Origin: Alkalicoccus chagannorensis DSM 18086
Lineage (GTDB): Bacteria; Bacillota; Bacilli; Bacillales; Salisediminibacteriaceae
DNA: 64,000 bases
Direction: 5' to 3'
Assembly (NCBI RefSeq): GCF_000429725.1
Contig: NZ_AUCK01000001.1
Span: 62,001-126,000, forward strand
A model generated the notes under the pieces. It was not told where the DNA came from and searched no databases. It was given only the letters and a program-made list of their open reading frames with translations. The position numbers and the translations under genes are program-made. Positions 8,414 through 17,821 of this stretch are shown in pieces (positions within the stretch are counted from its first letter, which is position 1; every line of letters starts with the position of its first letter).

Positions 8414-11400
8414 ATGTTCCTGAAAAGACTGGAGCTTGCAGGGTTCAAATCGTTTGCGGATCTCGTAAACATTGAATTTGAAGATGGCGTTACGGCTGTT
8501 GTAGGACCAAACGGCAGCGGCAAAAGCAATATTTCGGATGCAGTCCGGTGGGTGCTCGGCGAGCAGTCCGCCCGGAATCTGCGCGGAACCAGGATGGAAG
8601 ACGTCATATTTGGGGGGAGTCAGCACCGGAACCGTAAGCAGCTGGCGGAAATCTCGCTGGTGATGAACAACGAATCCGGACAGCTTCCCGTTGATTATAC
8701 AGAAGTAGTAATAACGAGAAGAATCCACCGCAGCGGTGACAGCGAATATTTAATGAACCGGCAGCCATGCCGACTTCGTGACATACATGATCTGTTTCTC
8801 GATTCGGGGCTCGGCCGAGAGTCTTTTTCCATCATTGGTCAAGGCAGGGTCGAAGAAATATTGAGCAGCAAAGCGGAAGACCGGCGCGCGGTATTTGAAG
8901 AAGCGGCAGGCGTCCGAAGGTACAAACAGCGGAAGCAGCAGTCCGAGAAAAAGCTGGATGACACCGAGGAGAACCTGAGTCGTGTGCGTGACATCCTTTA
9001 CGAACTGGAGAGCCAGGTAGAACCGCTCGCGGAGCAGGCGTCTGCAGCGGAAGAATACAAAGCGCAGAAAGCGGAGCTAAAAGAGATTGAAGCAGGTGTG
9101 CTCGTCTCAGAGATCGAAGAGCGGCATGTTTCGTGGAAAGAAGAGAAGGAGCAGCTGAATCAGCTCGAGCGTCAGCGGCAGCATACCGGCCAGCGGATAA
9201 CCAAGCTCCAGTCCGAACTGGCAGCGCTGAAGGAGAAAGTGAGAAGCTTCGATCGCGCTGCTGAAAAAAACCAGCAGGACCTTCTATACTGGAGTGAACA
9301 GCTTGAAAAGCTTCAGGGACAGAAGCAGGTGTGGGAAGAGAGAAAACGTCATTACACCTCGAACCGCTCCCAGTATGAACTGGAGCTGCAGCAGCTCGGT
9401 TCAAGACAGCAGGAAGAAAAAGAGCAGCTCCATACGTACCGGCAGTCTGAACAAGCGGCAGAAAAGGCACTGGCAGAGACGAAAAACGAGCTGAAGCGTA
9501 TCGAGAAAAAAATGAACGCGGGCGGGCTCCGTCCGGAAGACAAGCTGGAACAGGTGAAGTCCACCTACTTTGATCTGCTGAATGAAAAGACAGCAGCAGC
9601 CAACGAGATCCGCTACCTGGAAGAACAGGAAGCCAGAGCAGAAGCAGCGGGAGAGCGGCGGAAGGAAGCAAACCGGACCCGGCTGGAGGAAAGGCGCCGA
9701 CTGCAGCAGGAAGTAGAACGTCTGGAAGCAGCTTATCAGCAGACCGTGGACGAACTGGCATCATCCAGAGCCTCGTGGCGGCAGACAAAAGAGCAGCTTG
9801 ATCAGCTGAAGCAGCGTCTCGAAAAACAGGAGTCCTGGTATTATGAAGGACTGCGCCATGAAGAACAGCTTGCCGCCAAGCAGGAAACCTTGGAAACGAT
9901 GGAACAGGAGTATGCCGGGTTTCAGCACGGGGTGAAGTATATTCTGCAGCAGCGGGACGAGGATTTATCCGGCATTCACGGAGCACTGGCGGAACTGATC
10001 GACGTGGAGGAAAAATACCGAACGATGGTTGAAACGGCCCTCGGCGGCGCTCAGCAGCATGTCGTAACAGAAAACGAGGCGTCCGCTGGAAGAGCGATCG
10101 AGCTGCTCCGGCGCAGAAAGAAAGGGCGCGCGACGTTTCTTCCGAGCGATGTCGTGCAGCCTAGAACCTTGCGTGCAGATGACCGGAGAAGGGCAGAAGC
10201 GTCCCCGTCCTTTCTAGGAACGATGAATGAATTGGTGGACGCAGATGATGCTTATACCCGGGTGCTTCAGCATGCCCTTGGCAATGTGATTGCAGCTGCC
10301 GATCTAGAAGGAGCGAGGGAGCTGGCCCGCAGTATTCAGTGGCGGGCGAGAATTGTCACGCTGGAAGGAGATGTCATCAGTCCCGGCGGCGCCATGAGTG
10401 GCGGGAGTGTGCAGCAGAAAAAAGCACCGCTCCTTGGACGCAGGAAGGAGATCGACAAGCTGGCAGAGGACAGGAAACGTCTGCAGGAAAAGCTCACTGA
10501 AGCAGAATCGTCCGTGCGTTCGCTGAAGCAGGAAAAAGCGGAAGCGGAACAGCAGCTTGCCGAACTGGAAGAGACCGGCGAAGAGTTGAACAGCCGGGAG
10601 CGGGAGGCTAAAAAAGCATTTGATGAGCTCTCGCTTAAAGTGCAGTCCATCTCCGATTCCCTCCACAGCTTTGACCTGGAGTCGGCGGAAGCGGAACGAG
10701 AAGCACAGGAACGGCAGCAGGCGCTGCATAAATGGAAGATGGAGAAAGAAAAACTGGAGGCTCGCCTTTCTCAAGCTTCAGAAGAAATAGAACAGCTCAA
10801 CCGCCACCATGAACAAATGGCCGTTGATCAAGAAGAGCTGGAACAGAAGCTTACAGAACTGAAGATTCAGGCGGCGAAGGAAGAAGAACAGCTTTCCGCA
10901 GCAGCGTCCGGACGCGTGCGGCTGGAAGCGTCCTGTCAGGCGCTGGAAAAAGAAATCAGGGAAAAAGATGAGGCGAGAGTGCTTCTGGAAGCCGAACTGG
11001 ACGAAGAAAGCGGCAGCCGTACCACACTGGATGATCAGCTTCAGGATGCCGAAAAGCAGAAGGAAGCCTGCAGAACCTCCGCTTCTTCGATAAAGGCGGA
11101 GCGGGATTCGGCGGCAGAGGAGGAACGAGTCAAATCGGAAGCCCTCTCCAAAATGTCCGGCGAGCTCAAGTGGGCGGAAGAACAATTTCATCAGCATGAA
11201 ATAACGGCCAACAGGCTGGATGTTGAGCTTGATAACCGTCTTCAGAGACTGCAGGAAGAGTATGAACTGTCCTACGAGGCGGCCAAAAACCGCTATCCGC
11301 TGGAAATGGACACCGACACGGCAAAAGAAAAGGTCAAGCTGTTGAAACGAGGTATCGAAGAACTCGGGGATGTAAACCTCGGTGCGGTGGAAGAGTATGC

Positions 11401-11998
11401 GAGAGTAAAGGAACGATACGACTTTCTCCATGGCCAGCAGTCGGATCTGGAAGAAGCCAAATCAACCCTGACTGGGATCATCGAAGAAATGGATGAGGAA
11501 ATGACTTCACGCTTCAGGGAAACGTTCAACGGCATTCAATCTCATTTCCAGGAAGTCTTCGCGGATCTGTTCGGAGGAGGGCAGGCGTCCTTGACACTGA
11601 CCAATCCGGAAGACCTGCTTACGACCGGCGTAGATATTGCAGCACAGCCTCCCGGCAAAAAACTGCAGCATCTCGCTCTGTTATCGGGAGGCGAGAGGGC
11701 GTTGACAGCCATTGCGCTGTTGTTCTCCATTCTGAAAACTAGACCAGTGCCGTTTTGTGTACTGGATGAAGTAGAAGCTGCTCTGGATGAAGCGAATGTA
11801 AACAGGTTCGCCTCCTTTCTGAAAGATTTTAGTAAGAGCACGCAGTTCGTCGTCGTCACTCACCGCAAAGGCACGATGGAACAGTCGGATGCGCTATACG
11901 GGGTGACCATGCAGGAATCAGGTGTCTCCAGCCTTGTATCCGTCAAGCTGGAAGAAACAGAAGCCCTAGTGCAGAGCGGGGCAGTGAAGGAGGAATAG
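8414..11998 (+). CDS. smc: Chromosome partition protein SMC
   Basis: SMC is the ATPase core of the SMC-ScpAB condensin that organises and segregates the chromosome. The 1194-residue product compares with 1186 in B. subtilis. N-terminal head: Walker A GPNGSGKS near residues 31-38. Then a long Glu/Gln-rich coiled coil, a hinge domain roughly at 510-670 that ends near SPGGAMSGGS, a second coiled coil, and the C-terminal head with signature LLSGGERAL and Walker B PFCVLDEVEAALDE. The start at 8414 follows GAGGTGA by 5 bases; an ATG at 8393 lies upstream of that site. ftsY follows after 3 bases, as in B. subtilis. Confidence 0.97.
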   Translation: MFLKRLELAGFKSFADLVNIEFEDGVTAVVGPNGSGKSNISDAVRWVLGEQSARNLRGTRMEDVIFGGSQHRNRKQLAEISLVMNNESGQLPVDYTEVVITRRIHRSGDSEYLMNRQPCRLRDIHDLFLDSGLGRESFSIIGQGRVEEILSSKAEDRRAVFEEAAGVRRYKQRKQQSEKKLDDTEENLSRVRDILYELESQVEPLAEQASAAEEYKAQKAELKEIEAGVLVSEIEERHVSWKEEKEQLNQLERQRQHTGQRITKLQSELAALKEKVRSFDRAAEKNQQDLLYWSEQLEKLQGQKQVWEERKRHYTSNRSQYELELQQLGSRQQEEKEQLHTYRQSEQAAEKALAETKNELKRIEKKMNAGGLRPEDKLEQVKSTYFDLLNEKTAAANEIRYLEEQEARAEAAGERRKEANRTRLEERRRLQQEVERLEAAYQQTVDELASSRASWRQTKEQLDQLKQRLEKQESWYYEGLRHEEQLAAKQETLETMEQEYAGFQHGVKYILQQRDEDLSGIHGALAELIDVEEKYRTMVETALGGAQQHVVTENEASAGRAIELLRRRKKGRATFLPSDVVQPRTLRADDRRRAEASPSFLGTMNELVDADDAYTRVLQHALGNVIAAADLEGARELARSIQWRARIVTLEGDVISPGGAMSGGSVQQKKAPLLGRRKEIDKLAEDRKRLQEKLTEAESSVRSLKQEKAEAEQQLAELEETGEELNSREREAKKAFDELSLKVQSISDSLHSFDLESAEAEREAQERQQALHKWKMEKEKLEARLSQASEEIEQLNRHHEQMAVDQEELEQKLTELKIQAAKEEEQLSAAASGRVRLEASCQALEKEIREKDEARVLLEAELDEESGSRTTLDDQLQDAEKQKEACRTSASSIKAERDSAAEEERVKSEALSKMSGELKWAEEQFHQHEITANRLDVELDNRLQRLQEEYELSYEAAKNRYPLEMDTDTAKEKVKLLKRGIEELGDVNLGAVEEYARVKERYDFLHGQQSDLEEAKSTLTGIIEEMDEEMTSRFRETFNGIQSHFQEVFADLFGGGQASLTLTNPEDLLTTGVDIAAQPPGKKLQHLALLSGGERALTAIALLFSILKTRPVPFCVLDEVEAALDEANVNRFASFLKDFSKSTQFVVVTHRKGTMEQSDALYGVTMQESGVSSLVSVKLEETEALVQSGAVKEE

Positions 11999-12001
11999 CA
12001 C

Positions 12002-13006
12002 GTGAGTTTTTTTAAGAAGATGAAAGAAAAGTTGTCGACACAGACCGATTCGGTTACAGATAAATTCAAAGACGGACTCTCCAAAACGAGAAGTTCGTTT
12101 GTCGGTGCCGTCAATGAACTAGTGAAGGATTACCGGATCGTGGACGAGGATTTCTTTGAAGAACTGGAAGAAATTCTGATTTCAGCGGATGTCGGGGTCA
12201 ATACAGTGATGGAACTGGTGGATGACCTCCGCGAAGAAGCGAAAAGAAGGAACATTAAAGATGCAGAGAACATCCGGCCGCTGATCACGGAAAAACTCTC
12301 CGAACTGCTCGTGAAATCCGACGAGGATACGCGGTTGAATCTGCAGCCGGAAGGGGAGCTGACCGTCGTGCTTTTTGTCGGCGTCAACGGAGTCGGGAAA
12401 ACAACCACCATCGGAAAAATGGCCCATCAGCTGCAGCAGGAGGGAAAGAAAGTTGTGCTCGCAGCCGGCGATACATTCCGTGCCGGTGCCATTGAACAGC
12501 TCGAAGCGTGGGGCGCACGTGTTGGAGTGGATGTCGTCAAACAGCAGGCAGGAACAGATCCGGCCGCTGTCATGTACGATGCGGTCCAGTCTGCCAAATC
12601 GAAAAAAGCCGACGTGCTTCTCTGTGACACAGCCGGTCGTCTGCAGAACAAAGTGAATCTCATGAATGAACTTGAAAAAGTGAAGCGCGTCATCACGAGG
12701 GAGATCCCTGATGCTCCACATGAAGTGCTGCTCGTTCTCGACGCAACGACGGGGCAGAACGCCATGTCCCAGGCCAAAACGTTCGGAGAAGCCACGAAAG
12801 TCACTGGTATCGTCCTGACAAAGCTGGACGGAACCGCTAAGGGCGGCATCGTCATGGCGATTCGGAATGAACTGGATCTGCCGGTTAAATACGTCGGGCT
12901 CGGCGAAGGAGTTGACGACCTGCAGGAATTCATTCCAGAGCAGTACGTCAACGGTTTGTTCTCCGACGTAGTAGACCAGAAAGCAGAAGAGGAGCAGCGT
13001 TCCTGA
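12002..13006 (+). CDS. ftsY: Signal recognition particle receptor FtsY
   Basis: FtsY is the membrane-associated SRP receptor GTPase that hands ribosome-nascent chains to the translocon. The 334-residue protein has a basic amphipathic N-terminus (SFFKKMKEKL), a short N domain, and the G domain with G1 GVNGVGKTTT (about residues 128-137), DTAGRLQNK, and TKLDGTAKGG. The start is GTG at 12002, preceded by AAGGAGGAA. The long acidic A domain of enterobacterial FtsY is absent, as usual for Bacillota. It lies with smc upstream and the ylxM-ffh pair downstream. Confidence 0.97.
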   Translation: MSFFKKMKEKLSTQTDSVTDKFKDGLSKTRSSFVGAVNELVKDYRIVDEDFFEELEEILISADVGVNTVMELVDDLREEAKRRNIKDAENIRPLITEKLSELLVKSDEDTRLNLQPEGELTVVLFVGVNGVGKTTTIGKMAHQLQQEGKKVVLAAGDTFRAGAIEQLEAWGARVGVDVVKQQAGTDPAAVMYDAVQSAKSKKADVLLCDTAGRLQNKVNLMNELEKVKRVITREIPDAPHEVLLVLDATTGQNAMSQAKTFGEATKVTGIVLTKLDGTAKGGIVMAIRNELDLPVKYVGLGEGVDDLQEFIPEQYVNGLFSDVVDQKAEEEQRS

Positions 13007-13070
13007 TTGACAGCATTTCTGCTGCCCTGTACGCTTGGTGTAAAGGCAGATACCTTCACGGAGGCAGACG

Positions 13071-13397
13071 ATGATTGAAAAAACACTTCGCATGAATTAC
13101 CTGTACGATTTTTATTATGCACTGCTGACAGAGAAGCAGAATCAATACATGAGCATGTATTATTTGGACGACTGGTCCCTCGGGGAGATTGCCGATTATT
13201 TTGAGATCAGCCGGCAGGCGGTCTATGATAACATCCGCCGGACGGAGCTGCTGCTGGAAGAATACGAAGCAAAGCTCGGGCTGCTGGAAAAGTATGAAGG
13301 CAGAAAAAAACAGATCAGCAGGTTAAACGAGTTGATCCAGCAGGGAGATCACCCGAAACTCCAGGAGATAATACAGGAATTGGAAAATCTAGAATAG
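13071..13397 (+). CDS. ylxM: SRP-associated helix-turn-helix protein YlxM
   Basis: A 108-residue protein of the UPF0122/YlxM family, which co-occurs with ffh and stimulates SRP-FtsY GTPase function in streptococci. It has a sigma-70 region 4-like helix-turn-helix: [28 protein letters not shown] (about residues 25-53), then a coiled-coil tail. The start ATG at 13071 follows GGAGG by 6 bases. ffh starts 13 bases after its stop, so co-translation is likely. Function is inferred from the family. Confidence 0.93.
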   Translation: MIEKTLRMNYLYDFYYALLTEKQNQYMSMYYLDDWSLGEIADYFEISRQAVYDNIRRTELLLEEYEAKLGLLEKYEGRKKQISRLNELIQQGDHPKLQEIIQELENLE

Positions 13398-13409
13398 GAG
13401 GCGGATCCA

Positions 13410-14753
13410 TTGGCATTTGAAGGATTAGCAGAACGTCTGCAGGGTCCCATGAAGAAAATTAAAGGAAAAGGGAAGGTCTCGGAGGACGACGTCAAAGAAA
13501 TGATGCGTGAAGTCCGTCTGGCTCTTCTTGAAGCGGACGTCAACTTCAAAGTTGTCAAACAGTTTGTCAAGGACGTCCGGGAGCGCGCTGTCGGTCAGGA
13601 AGTCATGGACAGTCTGACGCCGGGCCAGCAGGTGATCAAAGTCGTCAACGAGGAACTGACACAGCTGATGGGCGGGGAGCAGAGTAAAATTGCCACCGCG
13701 CAGAAGCCGCCGACCGTCGTCATGATGGTAGGGCTGCAGGGTGCCGGTAAAACGACCACTACCGGAAAACTGGCCCTTCATCTGCGCAAACAGCACAACC
13801 GCAAGCCGTTGATGGCAGCCGCCGACGTTTACCGTCCGGCCGCGATCAATCAGCTGGAAACGCTCGGCAAGCAGCTGGATATGCCTGTGTTTTCCATGGG
13901 AGATCAGGTAAGTCCAGTTGATATCGCAAAAAAATCGGTCGAGCAGGCAAAGGAAGAACATCAGGATTATGTGCTGATCGATACGGCCGGCCGGCTGCAG
14001 GTCGATGAAGATTTGATGACGGAACTTGACGAGATCAAAGCAGCGGTGCAGCCAGACGAAATTCTCCTCGTTGTCGATGCGATGACGGGTCAGGATGCTG
14101 TCAATGTAGCCGAGACTTTTCATGAACGGCTCGGCATCACCGGGGTGGTCATGACCAAGCTCGACGGTGATACACGCGGCGGTGCAGCTATCTCGGTCAA
14201 GTCAGTGACGGGACAGCCGATCAAGTTCGCCGGTACCGGCGAAAAAACGGATGCACTGGAGCCCTTCCATCCGGAGCGGATGGCTTCCCGCATCCTCGGT
14301 ATGGGTGACGTGCTCAGTCTGATCGAAAAAGCACAGACGAACGTCGATGAAGAACGGGCGAAAGAACTCGAGAGGAAGATGAAGACGAATGATCTGACTT
14401 TTGATGACTTTCTGGAACAGCTTTCCCAGGTGAAAGATATGGGGCCGATTGATGAACTGATGCAGATGATGCCTGGAGCAAACAAAATGAAGGGCATGAA
14501 AAACCTGCAGGTGGACGACAAACAGATTGCCCATATAGAAGCGATTGTCCGTTCCATGACGAAAGAGGAGCGCGATCATCCATCGATCATGAACGCTTCC
14601 AGAAAACGCCGTATTGCCAAAGGAAGCGGGCGTAACATTCAGGAAGTGAACCGCCTGCTCAAGCAGTTTGAAGATATGAAGAAAATGATGAAGCAGATGA
14701 GCGGGATGCAAAAAGGCAAGAAGAAAGGCGGCATGAAAATGCCGTTCATGTAA
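13410..14753 (+). CDS. ffh: Signal recognition particle protein Ffh
   Basis: Ffh is the SRP54 GTPase that binds SRP RNA and signal sequences. The 447-residue protein has the N domain, the G domain with GLQGAGKTTT near residues 107-116, DTAGRL, TKLDGDTRGG, and a methionine-rich M domain (about 300-447) ending MKKMMKQMSGMQKGKKKGG. The start is TTG at 13410, with GGAGGCG 7 bases ahead; translation from there gives the conserved AFEGLAERLQ. A strong hairpin without U-tract lies 40 bases after the stop. Confidence 0.97.
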   Translation: MAFEGLAERLQGPMKKIKGKGKVSEDDVKEMMREVRLALLEADVNFKVVKQFVKDVRERAVGQEVMDSLTPGQQVIKVVNEELTQLMGGEQSKIATAQKPPTVVMMVGLQGAGKTTTTGKLALHLRKQHNRKPLMAAADVYRPAAINQLETLGKQLDMPVFSMGDQVSPVDIAKKSVEQAKEEHQDYVLIDTAGRLQVDEDLMTELDEIKAAVQPDEILLVVDAMTGQDAVNVAETFHERLGITGVVMTKLDGDTRGGAAISVKSVTGQPIKFAGTGEKTDALEPFHPERMASRILGMGDVLSLIEKAQTNVDEERAKELERKMKTNDLTFDDFLEQLSQVKDMGPIDELMQMMPGANKMKGMKNLQVDDKQIAHIEAIVRSMTKEERDHPSIMNASRKRRIAKGSGRNIQEVNRLLKQFEDMKKMMKQMSGMQKGKKKGGMKMPFM

Positions 14754-14791
14754 ACAGACAGACTTGAAAGAAGCGGCATCGGGACTGTCCG

Positions 14792-14828
14792 CCGTGCCGT
14801 CCAGCTGATCTGCTGCCGGACGGCACGG
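14792..14828. other. Strong intergenic hairpin without U-tract (ffh-rpsP)
   Basis: CCGTGCCGTCC (14792-14802) and GGACGGCACGG (14818-14828) form a perfect 11-bp stem with a 15-base loop. Neither strand has a run of T after it, so it does not look like a standard terminator. The rest of the 236-base gap holds the rpsP promoter. Confidence 0.7.
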
Positions 14829-14924
14829 AAAACAGGATGATGCACCGATGCTTCGTATGCTGACAGCCTTCCATCGTGAGCAGACCGCTTTTTTAAGGTG
14901 TAAAGATTTTTTCCTTTACTGGGG

Positions 14925-14953
14925 TTGTCAATGCAGGTACGCTGTGATAACAT
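14925..14953 (+). promoter_or_regulatory. Predicted sigma-A promoter for rpsP
   Basis: TTGTCA (14925-14930) and TAACAT (14948-14953) are separated by 17 bases, about 37 bases ahead of the rpsP start. It drives the S16-KhpA unit. Confidence 0.72.
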
Positions 14954-14989
14954 AAGTAATCGTGTTAGACATTTTTGGAGGTGAAACAC

Positions 14990-15262
14990 ATGGCAGTTAA
15001 GATTCGTCTGAAGCGAATGGGAGCTAAAAAATCTCCGTTCTACCGTGTGGTTGTCGCGGATTCCCGCGCCCCGCGTGATGGACGTTCAATTGAAGAACTA
15101 GGTACGTATAACCCGCTGAGAGAACCGGTTGAGTTCAACGTAGATCATGACCGTGCTCTTAAGTGGATGCTCGAAGGTGCAAAGCCTTCCGACACTGTAC
15201 GAAACCTTTTCTCCAGCGAAGGTCTGATGGAGAAGCTTCACAACGCAAAAAACGAAAAGTAA
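14990..15262 (+). CDS. rpsP: 30S ribosomal protein S16
   Basis: S16 is a small-subunit protein needed for 30S assembly. The 90-residue protein begins [20 protein letters not shown] and contains [19 protein letters not shown], the family signature. The start at 14990 follows GGAGGTGA by about 6 bases; an upstream in-frame codon at 14975 precedes that site. It has its own promoter and is followed by khpA. Confidence 0.98.
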   Translation: MAVKIRLKRMGAKKSPFYRVVVADSRAPRDGRSIEELGTYNPLREPVEFNVDHDRALKWMLEGAKPSDTVRNLFSSEGLMEKLHNAKNEK

Positions 15263-15288
15263 GAAGAAGCTGAAGGAGGCGGAGCGCG

Positions 15289-15516
15289 ATGAAGGAACTA
15301 GTAGAAACCATTGCCGGAGCTCTGGTCGATCATCCCGAAGATGTCCTTGTGACAGAAGAAGATGATGGCCGCACCCTCCGTCTCCGGCTTCAGGTTCATG
15401 AGGACGACATGGGAAAGGTGATCGGCAGACAGGGACGGATTGCAAAAGCAGTCCGCGCCGTCGTCTACGCAGCCGGTACCAACCAGGATAAGCGCGTCCA
15501 GCTGGACATTGGATAA
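15289..15516 (+). CDS. khpA: KH-domain RNA-binding protein KhpA (YlqC)
   Basis: A 75-residue single KH-domain protein. The RNA-contacting loop is VIGRQGRIAKAVRAVV (GRQG, about residues 46-49). In other Bacillota KhpA pairs with KhpB/Jag and affects cell division and mRNA. The start ATG follows GGAGGCGGAGCGCG. It ends with a rho-independent terminator, so rpsP-khpA forms a short unit with probable read-through to ylqD. Confidence 0.95.
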   Translation: MKELVETIAGALVDHPEDVLVTEEDDGRTLRLRLQVHEDDMGKVIGRQGRIAKAVRAVVYAAGTNQDKRVQLDIG

Positions 15517-15518
15517 AA

Positions 15519-15547
15519 GGGTGGGGTGATAACCTCACCCTTTTTTT
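15519..15547 (+). terminator. khpA terminator
   Basis: GGGTGGGG (15519-15526) pairs with CCTCACCC (15533-15540), allowing G-T pairs, and runs into TTTTTTT. A TATACT at 15564-15569 just beyond could serve a promoter for ylqD, but there is no matching -35. Confidence 0.78.
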
Positions 15548-15603
15548 CACTGCGCTGACCATGTATACTGATAGAGTAACGTAAATTTCAGGAGGTGCTC
15601 CGC

Positions 15604-16020
15604 ATGGAGATCATCAAAAAAGTTGTAGTTAAACAGATTTTAACAGAGGACAGCAAGCAGAAGCTGCAGGAACAGTTCCTCTCCCGTCAGTACAAACTGA
15701 CCAACGAACTGAAGCAGCTCGAGTTTGTTCTACATAAAAAGATGAAGGAAACGACCGATCCGAAGTATCAGCGTTCTCTGCAGGAAAGCTATAATAAGGA
15801 AACGGCGAAGCGGAAAGACCGCATCCGTCAGATCGAACTGAAGCTCGGTCAGCTGGAAGAACTCGAACTCGGAGCGGAACTCCGGGAAGGAACGATTCAG
15901 ATGATTGAGGAAGTGAACGAAGGCGATAACTGGGATGAGATCATGAAAGGAACGGAAATCGTGATCAAAGATGGTGTCGTCAACGAACTGCGTGCTGGAG
16001 GCATGGAGGACGATGACTGA
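15604..16020 (+). CDS. ylqD: YlqD family protein
   Basis: A 138-residue conserved Bacillales protein of unknown function, always found between khpA and rimM. It starts MEIIKKVVVKQILTEDSK, has a charged helical middle (about residues 15-95, probably coiled coil) and a small acidic C-terminal segment. The ATG at 15604 follows AGGAGGTG; the GTG at 15595 lies inside the ribosome binding site. It overlaps rimM by 8 bases. The neighbourhood suggests a link to translation or ribosome maturation, which is only inference. Confidence 0.88.
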   Translation: MEIIKKVVVKQILTEDSKQKLQEQFLSRQYKLTNELKQLEFVLHKKMKETTDPKYQRSLQESYNKETAKRKDRIRQIELKLGQLEELELGAELREGTIQMIEEVNEGDNWDEIMKGTEIVIKDGVVNELRAGGMEDDD

Positions 16021-16537
16021 TTGGCTTGATGTCGGGAAAATTGTCAACACGCACGGTGTCCGTGGCGAAGTTCGGATTATTTCCCAGACAGATTTCCCGG
16101 AGCGGCGATACGCTCCGGGATCTTCTCTATCCATCCGGATGAAAGACGGAAGCCGCCGGCCGGTGGAAGTGAAGAGCCACCGCCCGCATAAACAATTTGA
16201 TCTCCTCACTTTTAAAGGATATGATTCGATCACCGAAGCAGAAATCCTGAAAGAGAGTATGCTGCAAATCCATAAAGATCAACTGGGAGCGGATGAACTG
16301 GACGAAGGGGAATACTACTATTTTCAAATCACCGGGCTGGAAGTATGGACCGACCAGAAGGAATACATCGGGAAAATCAAAGAGATCATGTCTCCAGGTG
16401 CCAATGACGTCTGGGTGGTGCAGCGGGAAGGACAGAAAGATCTGCTGCTTCCCTACATTGATGATGTAGTGAAGCAGATTGATCTGGAACGCAACTTCGT
16501 GATTATTACCCCGATGGAAGGACTGCTCGATCTATGA
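16013..16537 (+). CDS. rimM: Ribosome maturation factor RimM
   Basis: RimM helps assemble the head of the 30S subunit and binds S19. The 174-residue protein shows the N-terminal barrel signature [16 protein letters not shown] and a C-terminal PRC-barrel with [18 protein letters not shown] and [16 protein letters not shown]. The start at 16013 lies inside the ylqD end with GGAGG 6 bases ahead. It overlaps trmD by 4 bases (ATGA). Confidence 0.96.
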   Translation: MTDWLDVGKIVNTHGVRGEVRIISQTDFPERRYAPGSSLSIRMKDGSRRPVEVKSHRPHKQFDLLTFKGYDSITEAEILKESMLQIHKDQLGADELDEGEYYYFQITGLEVWTDQKEYIGKIKEIMSPGANDVWVVQREGQKDLLLPYIDDVVKQIDLERNFVIITPMEGLLDL

Positions 16538-17274
16538 AAATATCGATCCTCACCTTATTTCCCGAAATGTTTGAAGGGTTGTTCTCCCACTCTATTCTCC
16601 ATCAGGCCCGCGAACGGGGGATCGTTGATTATGATGTAGTCGATTTCCGCACATACAGTACCGATAAGCATGGTCGGGTCGATGATTATCCTTACGGCGG
16701 AGGAGGAGGAATGGTACTCACTCCGCAGCCTCTTTTTGATGCAGTGGAAGACCTGCAGCAGACAGGGGCCAGACCGAGAGTGGTACTTCTCTGTCCGCAG
16801 GGAGAGCGGTATACGCAGGAAAAGGCAGAAGAACTTGCCGGTGAGTCCCACGTGGTGCTGGTCTGCGGCCATTACGAAGGATATGACGAGCGGATTCGGG
16901 AACACCTGGTGACGGATGAAATCTCGATCGGCGACTTTGTCATGACCGGCGGAGAAGTCGGTGCTATGGCGGTGGCAGACAGTGTGACACGCCTGCTGCC
17001 GGGAGCCCTCGGCAACGATACGTCAGCCATAACGGATTCTTTCAGCACGGGACTTCTTGAATATCCCCACTATACCCGCCCGGCCGATTTCCGAGGGATG
17101 AAAGTGCCCGATATCCTGTTAAGTGGCCACCATGCAAAAATTCATGCCTGGCGTCACCGGGAATCCCTGTTCAGGACGTGGGAGCGCAGACCTGACCTGC
17201 TGGAAAAGCGCAGTCAGAGTGAGGAAGAAAAAAAGTGGATTGCGGAATGGGAAAAATCGCATAAACGCTTGTAA
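16534..17274 (+). CDS. trmD: tRNA (guanine-N1)-methyltransferase TrmD
   Basis: TrmD methylates G37 of tRNAs next to the anticodon to prevent frameshifting, using S-adenosylmethionine. The 246-residue SPOUT enzyme shows [11 protein letters not shown] at the N-terminus, [23 protein letters not shown], and [17 protein letters not shown] in the trefoil knot, then LEYPHYTRP. Its TAA stop is part of the -35 box of the rplS promoter. Confidence 0.97.
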   Translation: MKISILTLFPEMFEGLFSHSILHQARERGIVDYDVVDFRTYSTDKHGRVDDYPYGGGGGMVLTPQPLFDAVEDLQQTGARPRVVLLCPQGERYTQEKAEELAGESHVVLVCGHYEGYDERIREHLVTDEISIGDFVMTGGEVGAMAVADSVTRLLPGALGNDTSAITDSFSTGLLEYPHYTRPADFRGMKVPDILLSGHHAKIHAWRHRESLFRTWERRPDLLEKRSQSEEEKKWIAEWEKSHKRL

Positions 17275-17297
17275 GCCGTGTTTCAGTGTGGTATGAT
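17269..17297 (+). promoter_or_regulatory. Predicted sigma-A promoter for rplS
   Basis: TTGTAA (17269-17274) and TATGAT (17292-17297) lie 17 bases apart, with a TGG extension ahead of the -10. The -35 box includes the trmD stop codon. The predicted transcript starts near 17304. Confidence 0.75.
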
Positions 17298-17303
17298 TTT
17301 CTC

Positions 17304-17380
17304 CGTGGCTGATGAGGCCAGATCAAGATGTTCCGCTGCTGCATGAGAGCATGAATGTCTGCAGGAAGGAGGCGAACAGC
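17304..17380 (+). ncRNA. Candidate ribosomal protein L19 leader
   Basis: The 5' untranslated region between the promoter and rplS can fold near the start codon: TTCCGCTGCTGC pairs in part with GCAGGAAG, around an inner CATG-AGAG-CATG hairpin, next to the AGGAGG site. Bacilli are known to have an L19 leader RNA at this place. I recognise it by position and fold, not by alignment. Confidence 0.55.
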
Positions 17381-17725
17381 ATGGAACAACTAATTCGTGA
17401 TATTACGAAAGAACAAATGAAGACGGATCTCCCACAATTCCGAGCAGGAGATACGATCCGCGTACACGCGAAGGTCGTAGAGGGATCACGTGAGCGTATC
17501 CAGGTATTCGAAGGTGTGGTAATCAAGCGCCGCGGAACTGGAATCAGCGCGACTTTTACTGTTCGTAAGGTATCTTACAACGTAGGTGTTGAGCGTACGT
17601 TCCCAGTACACTCCCCTCGTATCGATAAGATCGAGGTGAAACGCCGTGGTAAGGTACGTCAGGCACGCTTGTACTACCTGCGCAACCTGCGCGGAAAAGC
17701 GGCCCGAATCAAAGAACGCACGTAA
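17381..17725 (+). CDS. rplS: 50S ribosomal protein L19
   Basis: L19 lies at the interface between ribosomal subunits. The 114-residue protein has the family signature [20 protein letters not shown] and [19 protein letters not shown] near the C-terminus. The start ATG at 17381 follows AAGGAGGCG; upstream in-frame ATGs lie in the leader. A rho-independent terminator follows, ending the transcript. Confidence 0.98.
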   Translation: MEQLIRDITKEQMKTDLPQFRAGDTIRVHAKVVEGSRERIQVFEGVVIKRRGTGISATFTVRKVSYNVGVERTFPVHSPRIDKIEVKRRGKVRQARLYYLRNLRGKAARIKERT

Positions 17726-17730
17726 TAGAG

Positions 17731-17760
17731 AAAGGCTGCCCTGCATGGGCAGCCTTTTTT
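17731..17760 (+). terminator. rplS terminator
   Basis: AGGCTGCCC (17733-17741) pairs with GGGCAGCCT (17747-17755) and is followed by TTTTT. A textbook rho-independent terminator. Confidence 0.9.
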
Positions 17761-17821
17761 GTGGTTCTATAATAAATGTTGGGACAGGGTTCATGTCAGT
17801 AGCATCTTCTCTTCCGTTACA

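Noticed and set aside
8832-9986. 384-codon minus-strand open frame opposite smc
   Set aside because: Low-complexity Ser/Pro/Leu/Ala composition typical of the antisense of Glu/Gln-rich coiled coil; no independent start signals.
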